DNA of 64,000 nt from Cyrtodaria siliqua. Its lineage: Eukaryota > Mollusca > Bivalvia > Adapedonta > Hiatellidae. A program made the translations under genes and the position numbers. The notes below the pieces were generated by a model. That model was not told the origin of the DNA, did no database searches, and saw nothing but the letters and a program-made list of their open reading frames with translations. Of the stretch, positions 58,850 to 64,000 are shown piece by piece. The stretch lies in assembly GCA_037043455.1 (NCBI GenBank), contig JAWPHD010004367.1, positions 124,001 through 188,000 on the forward strand, given 5' to 3'. Position 1 is the first letter of the stretch. Each line of letters begins with the position of its first letter.

Positions 58850-59480
58850 ATTAGAGGTTAATATACGGCCGTGGTGTGCCTTTTGTCGATAATGACACAC
58901 CTAGTGCCTTAACGGCCCGAGGGCTTTATCCCGAGGGACATGCACTAGGTGTGTCATAATCGACAAAAGGCACACCACGGCCGTATATTTGCCTTTTTAT
59001 TACATACCTTACTATAAATGGAGAAGAAGAAGAAGAACAAAACGGTACGATTTAAGCATATAAGTAGTTTTAAGGGGAAAACAATTGTTTTGCAAATAAA
59101 TGAATTACGTATGTTAAATTAATAAACAACTTTAAAATCAGTTTTCTGCCTTGCCTGTTTTTAAAAACCACGTTTGTCACTAGATCTATAATGATTTATT
59201 TTGACGTTTCAACGAAACTGGGCTGTGAAAAACTGCAGTCGAGATTTCAACGTCCGCTCCTGCGATCTATAGCTCTCCCCTATGACATTTCTGGTGCTTG
59301 ATGACGTTGAAGTCATGTTGCTTGATGACGTCGACGTCAACGCGTGCGGACAGTCTGTTGCTACTGTGCCGATTTTCCATAATCCATAATGGCACAGTGT
59401 GTCGATTATGGATTTCGAAAAAGGACAGATAATCATTGTTTTTCTACTGAAATGTGTTACTATTTATAGTAAGGTATGCA
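58850..59480. mobile_element. Inserted element in the LINE, with palindrome and TIR
   Basis: The LINE reading is interrupted exactly here. The left part is a near-perfect palindrome (58861-58988). The rest, 59003-59480, has matching inverted ends 'cataccttactataaat' (59003-59019 and, inverted, 59462-59478). It contains 'cttgatgacgt' twice (59298, 59321) and an inner inverted repeat of 'aatccataat'. No protein is encoded. Confidence 0.75.
58861..58988. repeat. Near-perfect 47-bp-arm palindrome
   Basis: The arms start 'atatacggccgtggtgtgcc' and go through 'ttttgtcgat' and 'gacacacctagtgc'. I count one mismatch in 47. The 34-bp loop has 'cccgaggg' twice. Confidence 0.95.
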
Positions 59481-59950
59481 ATAAGTGCTCATTATATACA
59501 TTATCAATACCACACGCTTTACCACGTTTGCATGAAAGTATTGCTGTCTTAACATCCGCAAAAAGAACCTCTACATCATTTACTTGTGTACATGAAGTAG
59601 AGGTTTTTAAATCGGATAAAATCGTATTTACTTTAGTATCTATATATTTTTTCCATTCGATATCATAATCTGGATTTTCGTTTGGCGTATATAACACTTC
59701 AAAATATTTCTGCCATTGCTCTGTTATGCCCTGTTGATCCCTATAAATAACTCCGTTAAATTTCAGTTCAGCGCCCGCTCTACTGCTTGATTGTTTTCGT
59801 CGCGTTTTTGCTAATCTCCAGAATTGTTCGTTGTCTATTTCCGCGGATTTAGTGATTTCTTCCTTTAATTTGTTTAAATATTGTTGTGAATAGAATCTAT
59901 GCAGCTTCCTAAAGTTCGCGTTGCTTGTTTATAATACACATAACTAAATG

Positions 59951-60842
59951 AGTCATCTCGAAAGTTATTAACTTGAGCATTACAATTATCACCTCAATGT
60001 ATTGTACTTCAGTTTCATTTTGATTTTAAATCTGTTTGCGTTTATTTAATTAAGGCAATACTATTTAAAGTTTTGCAATTTGTCATCCTTATTCTACCTT
60101 AGCTTTAAACATATTATTGATGCAATACAATAAACAATCAGCCGTATGCAAAAACAATTTGCTTTAAACTATTCAAACAATTATAAAATGGATATGACAA
60201 TAGTTAAGTTATTAGGAGAAATTGATGGAACAACGCGACTTAAAACAAAAATAGCAAAATTTGCTGTGTTTACCTTTATAATTGTAATAAGTGTGCATAT
60301 ATATGCATAATATCATTTTTAACATAGTAAAATCAAGTTTGGATTCAAAGACCATATTCTTCATTTCATCATCAATGCCTTCACTTCAAGGGAAGCACGA
60401 CAATCTAGAAGCTTGTATGAAGCATTAAAATGAGCCTTTTTACTTAAAAATCCAGTATTTTTTTGACTTTGGTTTAAACATATTTTATTTCAACATGTTT
60501 ACAACATATATATATTGGTACAGTACATACTTAATAGGATTGGACGAAAGAATCTTATAGAGTTCCTCTCCTTATACTATAGTTTGACTTTGAACCTGCT
60601 TGCATATATAGAAATATAATTTTAATTTTATGTTTTTCAACTTGTCTTCGTTATTCTGTTATAGGTTTGAATAGATTATCGGTAAACTATAATCAACAAT
60701 TAGCAATATGCAAAATCAATTTGCTTTATACTATTCTTATAATTAATATTAATGGTTAAACAAATGCATTTTATGTAGAAAAACTAACGGGACGCTGCTA
60801 GTTTGAAAAAAAAAACATTCAAGATTGCCGTGTGTCCCTTTA
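59951..60842. mobile_element. RepJ long copy 2
   Basis: The segment follows copy 1 (54720-55790) in order, from 'ttaacttgagcatta' through 'attaggagaaattgatggaa' to 'caagattgccgtgtgtccct'. The left TIR is lost at the LINE junction. Neither the 28-bp nor the 48-bp array is expanded. Confidence 0.85.
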
Positions 60843-60925
60843 ATAACAAGTGTGTAATAATATCGGACGACGATATGCTATCAATCGATTGGATCGGATC
60901 GTTAAAGTGACACACGGCAATCTTA
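60818..60925. repeat. RepJ head-to-head TIR junction, copy 2
   Basis: The same 24-bp stem and ~60-bp spacer as at 55767-55875, with a few base changes. It joins the long element to the short one at 60900. Confidence 0.8.
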
Positions 60926-61185
60926 TAGTTTTTTATCAATCAATAAAATTAGCGTCTCTATATCGCTTTGACTTAAAACTTGCATGCATTTCAAATACAG
61001 TTTTGAATTTTCACACTACGATTGGTACATATTGGTGCAATATAATCACCAGTTAGTAATATACAAATACTAAATTCGCTTTATATTAATATTTTAATTA
61101 ATATTAATGATTGAACAAATACAAGTTACGTGAAAAACCGAACGGGCGCCTTTTTAAAAAACAAGATTGCCGTGTGTCTCTTTGC
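60900..61185. mobile_element. RepJ short element, ~285 bp
   Basis: It is bounded by 'gttaaagtgacacacggcaa' and 'caagattgccgtgtgtctct'. Its ends match those of the long RepJ, so it looks like an internal deletion form. Confidence 0.75.
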
Positions 61186-61189
61186 ACTG

Positions 61190-61655
61190 TTAAAAGAATG
61201 CAACAATGATTATATAACTACACAGGTGACTGAAAATTATGCAATCACATTGTTTTGTATTCGATAAGCATGCAAACACATATTACATAAACCGCATGAC
61301 TACTCGTTCAGTATTAAACAAAGTATTGCGGGTAACGCAGTAAAACCAGATATGCAAATAAGCAAAGAGTTATATGATATGCGGTATTTATTGCATTGGT
61401 AATTTGACCTTGCGTTCTGCAATCATGCAGAGAATGGTATTTACTAACACATAAAAGTGCATTAATTAAAGCTACACAATCTCTATATCAATCGATTCTT
61501 CTTTGCAGGCGTGTCCTTATTTGTAACTTCATGTTCACCGGCTCATGTCGAAATCGGGTATTTAAGCGAGCAAATATTGCGCAGGAAATCATTAACTGTA
61601 TAGACATTGACCAGTGCATATCGTACCTATACACAGGTAACAGTAATGTTTACAG
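61190..61655. other. No gene seen; AT-rich
   Basis: No exon or repeat is recognised between RepJ and the tRNA-like sequence. Confidence 0.4.
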
Positions 61656-61665
61656 GAAAACAAGT

Positions 61666-61737
61666 TTGACTCTTTTGTGGATCGAACACACGACCTTCTG
61701 ATTTCAAGTCAGGTGTTCTATCCACTGAAATATAACG
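61666..61737 (-). other. tRNA-like sequence, probably a pseudogene or SINE head
   Basis: On the minus strand 'cagtggatagaacacctgac' is followed by an anticodon-like loop with TGA flanked by CTGA and TCAG, then 'gtgtgttcgatccac'. The D-arm 5' part and acceptor stem do not pair, so a working tRNA-Ser is not claimed. It abuts RepF copy 2. Confidence 0.45.
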
Positions 61738-61738
61738 T

Positions 61739-61925
61739 TACTTGAGAAAATAGTATACTAACTACCATTTATTATGAGGCAAAATAACTTTTGAACGTAA
61801 TTCGAGATGGATCAATAAATATATAGTCCATCGTATAAATTAACATTGACTGGTGTAATACTGTACGTTATCAATATGAAACTAATACTTCGCCTCAAAA
61901 CAACCATATCTCGACTTATTAGTTA
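61739..61925 (+). repeat. RepF dispersed repeat, copy 2
   Basis: It matches 48872-49078 from 'ttacttgagaaaatag' to 'caaccatatctcgactt'. Small deletions relative to copy 1 are seen near 61790 and 61830. Confidence 0.8.
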
Positions 61926-61933
61926 TAGCATTT

Positions 61934-63060
61934 TATTTGTAGCATTGAAGTCCCCGAAGAAACCCTCTTCCCGGGGTATCTTCCCTTAGTAGCAAATAAA
62001 TAACACACTGTGTGTAAGAGCGAAAACTAAACATCATCGCCCTATATATACTCCTGTTATAGCACCATGGTGTTATTAGTTCTGGCCTATAATATAACTT
62101 TCTAAAGAGCGCTACTTTGCCTTGAATTGACATTTTAAGACACGTATCCCCAAAACATATCCAAGCCCCATTTTTTTTGTAGCATTGAAGTCCCCGAAGA
62201 ATATCCTCTTCCCGGGGTATCTTCCCCTAGTAGCAAATAAATAACACACTGTGTGTAAGAGCGAAAGTTAAACATCATCGCCCTATATATACTCCTGTTA
62301 TAGCACCATGGTGTTATTAGTTCTGGCCTATAATAAAAGATTCTAAAGAGCGCTACTTTGCCTTGAATAGACATTTTAAGACACTTATCCCCAAAACATA
62401 TCCAAGCCCCATTTTTTTGTTGAATTGAAGCCCCCGAAGAAAACCCTCTTCCCGGGGTATCTTTCCCTAGAGCAAATAAATAACACACTATGTGTAAGAG
62501 CGAAAGCTAAACATCGTCTCTATATATACTCCTGTCATAGCACCATGGTGTTATTAGTTCTGGCCTATAATGTAACATTTTTAAAGAGCGTTACTTCGTC
62601 TAGAATTTACATTTTAAGACACTTCCCCCAAAACATATCCTAGCCCCATTTTATTTGTAGCATTGAAGTTCCCGAAGAAACCCCTATTCTCGGGGTATCT
62701 TCCCCCAGTAGCAAATAAATAATACACTGTGTGTATGAGCGAAAACCAAACATCGTCGTCCTATAATTACTCCTGTTATAGCACCATGGTGTTATTATTT
62801 CTTGCCTATAATATTACATTCTAAAGAGCGTTACTTTGCCTTGAATTGACATTTGAAGACACTTATCCCCAAAATATATCCAAGCCCAATTTCTTTTGTA
62901 GCATTGAAGCCCCGAAGAAAACCCTCTTCCCGGGGTATCTTTCCCTTGCAGCAAATAAATAACACACTGTATGTAAGAGCGATAACTAAATATCATCGCC
63001 CTATATATACTCCTGTCATAGCACCATGGTGTTATTAGTGCTGGCCTATAACATTCTAAA
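61934..63060. repeat. ~240-bp satellite, 4.7 units
   Basis: 'tagcattgaagtccccgaag' marks occur near 61938, 62179, 62421 (changed), 62660 and 62899. Each unit also has 'cttcccggggtatcttccc', 'aaataaataacacactgtgt' and 'tatagcaccatggtgttatt'. The minus-strand frames across it are repeat translations. Confidence 0.92.
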
Positions 63061-63073
63061 GACAGTCTGCAGT

Positions 63074-63275
63074 TATAACAAAGAGTACGATAATGGACCT
63101 TTGGAACGGCCGAGCACGACACATACGAAATATTGCAGTGTCGGTTTGATTGAGACTGTTCATGAGCGGTAGTGAAATATGCAATTACCGATCACGCCCT
63201 CTAGCCCCGGGTTGAGCAGAACTCAATATTCATAAAAATCAACAGTGCAGATTTTTAACCATCCCGAAGATGGCA
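63074..63275 (-). repeat. RepC module copy 5, inverted
   Basis: On the plus strand 'aatggacctttggaacggcc' then the inverse stem-loop at 63138-63160 and 'ccccgggttgagcagaactc' are the inverse of the module at 40943-41237. One stem position has changed (cagtgtc against gagactg). Confidence 0.8.
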
Positions 63276-63291
63276 AGTTCAATTAAATGTT

Positions 63292-63341
63292 TTCATTCAT
63301 TCCGTGATTGTTTTATTGTAAATGTTCACGGAATGAATGAA
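63292..63341. repeat. Perfect 16-bp stem-loop
   Basis: 'ttcattcattccgtga' and its exact inverse 'tcacggaatgaatgaa' flank an 18-base AT-rich loop. Confidence 0.85.
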
Positions 63342-63344
63342 TAC

Positions 63345-64000
63345 ATGTTTATGTATTATTTATACCCGTTGTGTGCCTTTTGCTTAATCAACGACTTACT
63401 TATCTATTTTTAGAAACCAAGCGTCTGAGTGACACCGATTGTTTCAGTTTAGTACATGGATTATACGTGAGTGAAATTCACAAAAACTAATAGCACCAGG
63501 TGGTGCTTAAACGGGATAATGCCAGATTAGATAACACATATGGATACACGCATCAATGCATTGAATACTCGGAGTAAACAAGAAAAGGAGGGCTAAATTG
63601 ATTGGAAAGAATAAATGACAAACTGCCTGATAATACATAATAACACACAGACAGCAAGATACACAGATAGACGAGTGCACAGGTTCACGAATGAATGGAT
63701 ATAGTAATGACAGACTGAAGATAAAGTCAAGCTCTCATGACAATACAGGACGTGAGATACGGTATGTTGCTAATCTTAAATGCGAAATAACACTAAATGA
63801 AACGGAAGCTATTCTATTTGCCCAGGCATCGGCGTATGTTAACCTTTACATTAAGCTCATAACTCAGAAACCGCTTAAAGGAATTCAATGAAACTTCACA
63901 CAGAATTCAATGAAACTTCACACAGAAACTTCACACATCTACTCAAGTGAAACTGGTAAAGACAAGTGCCACAACTCTGTTTTGATTTTTTGTCAAATAC
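63345..64000. other. No gene seen to the window end
   Basis: 'aattcaatgaaacttcacac' occurs twice near 63882 and 63904, giving a short ~21-bp tandem. ORF 63691-63891 has no recognised domain. Confidence 0.4.

Larger units (their letters stand above)
57478..59935 (-). mobile_element. Non-LTR retrotransposon (LINE), broken, with insertion
   Basis: Reading down the minus strand: FWRLAKTRRKQSSSRAGAEL, KRGKACGIDNVYNEHLL (59935-59481), insertion (about 58850-59480), then GGDIIVEVLANLYTAML and SMNNGFIITLHKGGRKRKN (58848-58700). After a damaged region come SPTVADDMVLISFS, with the catalytic Asp pair, SLFGCELWNTLSISDLNLLE and a C-terminal part with CPKC (57590-57540). It matches RT with the usual C-terminal region of LINE ORF2. 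No endonuclease domain is present; the 5' end stops at the start of RepJ copy 2. Confidence 0.8.

Noticed and set aside
61666..61737. A functional tRNA-Ser(TGA).
   Set aside because: The anticodon loop is plausible but the acceptor and D stems fail.

Overview
The window looks like nuclear DNA of an invertebrate metazoan, most likely a bivalve mollusc. The reasons are an intron-rich gene with GT-AG introns, AT-rich non-coding sequence, a tRNA-derived SINE with a conserved core, LINE and LTR retrotransposon relics, many short TIR and foldback elements, and satellite repeats of the kinds common in bivalve introns. Nothing suggests a prokaryote: there are no operons, no ribosome-binding sites and no long ORFs. 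The bivalve assignment is an inference; I could not search a database.

One host gene is well supported. It lies on the minus strand between 43771 and 26191, has nine coding exons with matching splice phases, and encodes about 375 residues. It is a fold-type II PLP enzyme of the D-cysteine desulfhydrase / ACC deaminase family. Two active-site threonines point to D-cysteine desulfhydrase rather than ACC deaminase. One conserved active-site loop, in exon 3, is unusual.

The rest is repeat-derived. From 1 to 4.6 kb there are old dispersed repeats. From 6.6 to 10.1 kb there is a satellite of about 142 bp per unit. From 10.3 to 17.4 kb there are foldback and TIR elements, a LINE tail and AT-rich sequence. 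From 17.4 to 21.8 kb lies a broken Ty3/gypsy-like element with integrase upstream of reverse transcriptase (Gmr1-like order), split by a 1.9 kb nested repeat block. From 21.8 to 23.9 kb there are duplicated LTR-like modules with a hairpin that has AATAAA in its loop. From 26.2 to 43.8 kb is the host gene; its introns carry retroelement fragments, a 26-bp minisatellite, a 190-bp-arm inverted repeat, poly-C/(CA)n tracts and two cryptic repeat fields.

From 44 to 52 kb there are TIR elements, retroelement 3' parts, an 81-bp in-frame repeat and a SINE. From 52.5 to 54.3 kb there is a 1.34 kb spaced duplication. From 54.7 to 61.2 kb a TIR-bounded element occurs twice; one copy has gained two new tandem arrays, and a minus-strand LINE with a foldback inserted in its reverse transcriptase sits between them. 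From 61.9 to 63.1 kb there is a satellite of about 240 bp per unit. All transposon coding regions seen are visibly broken.
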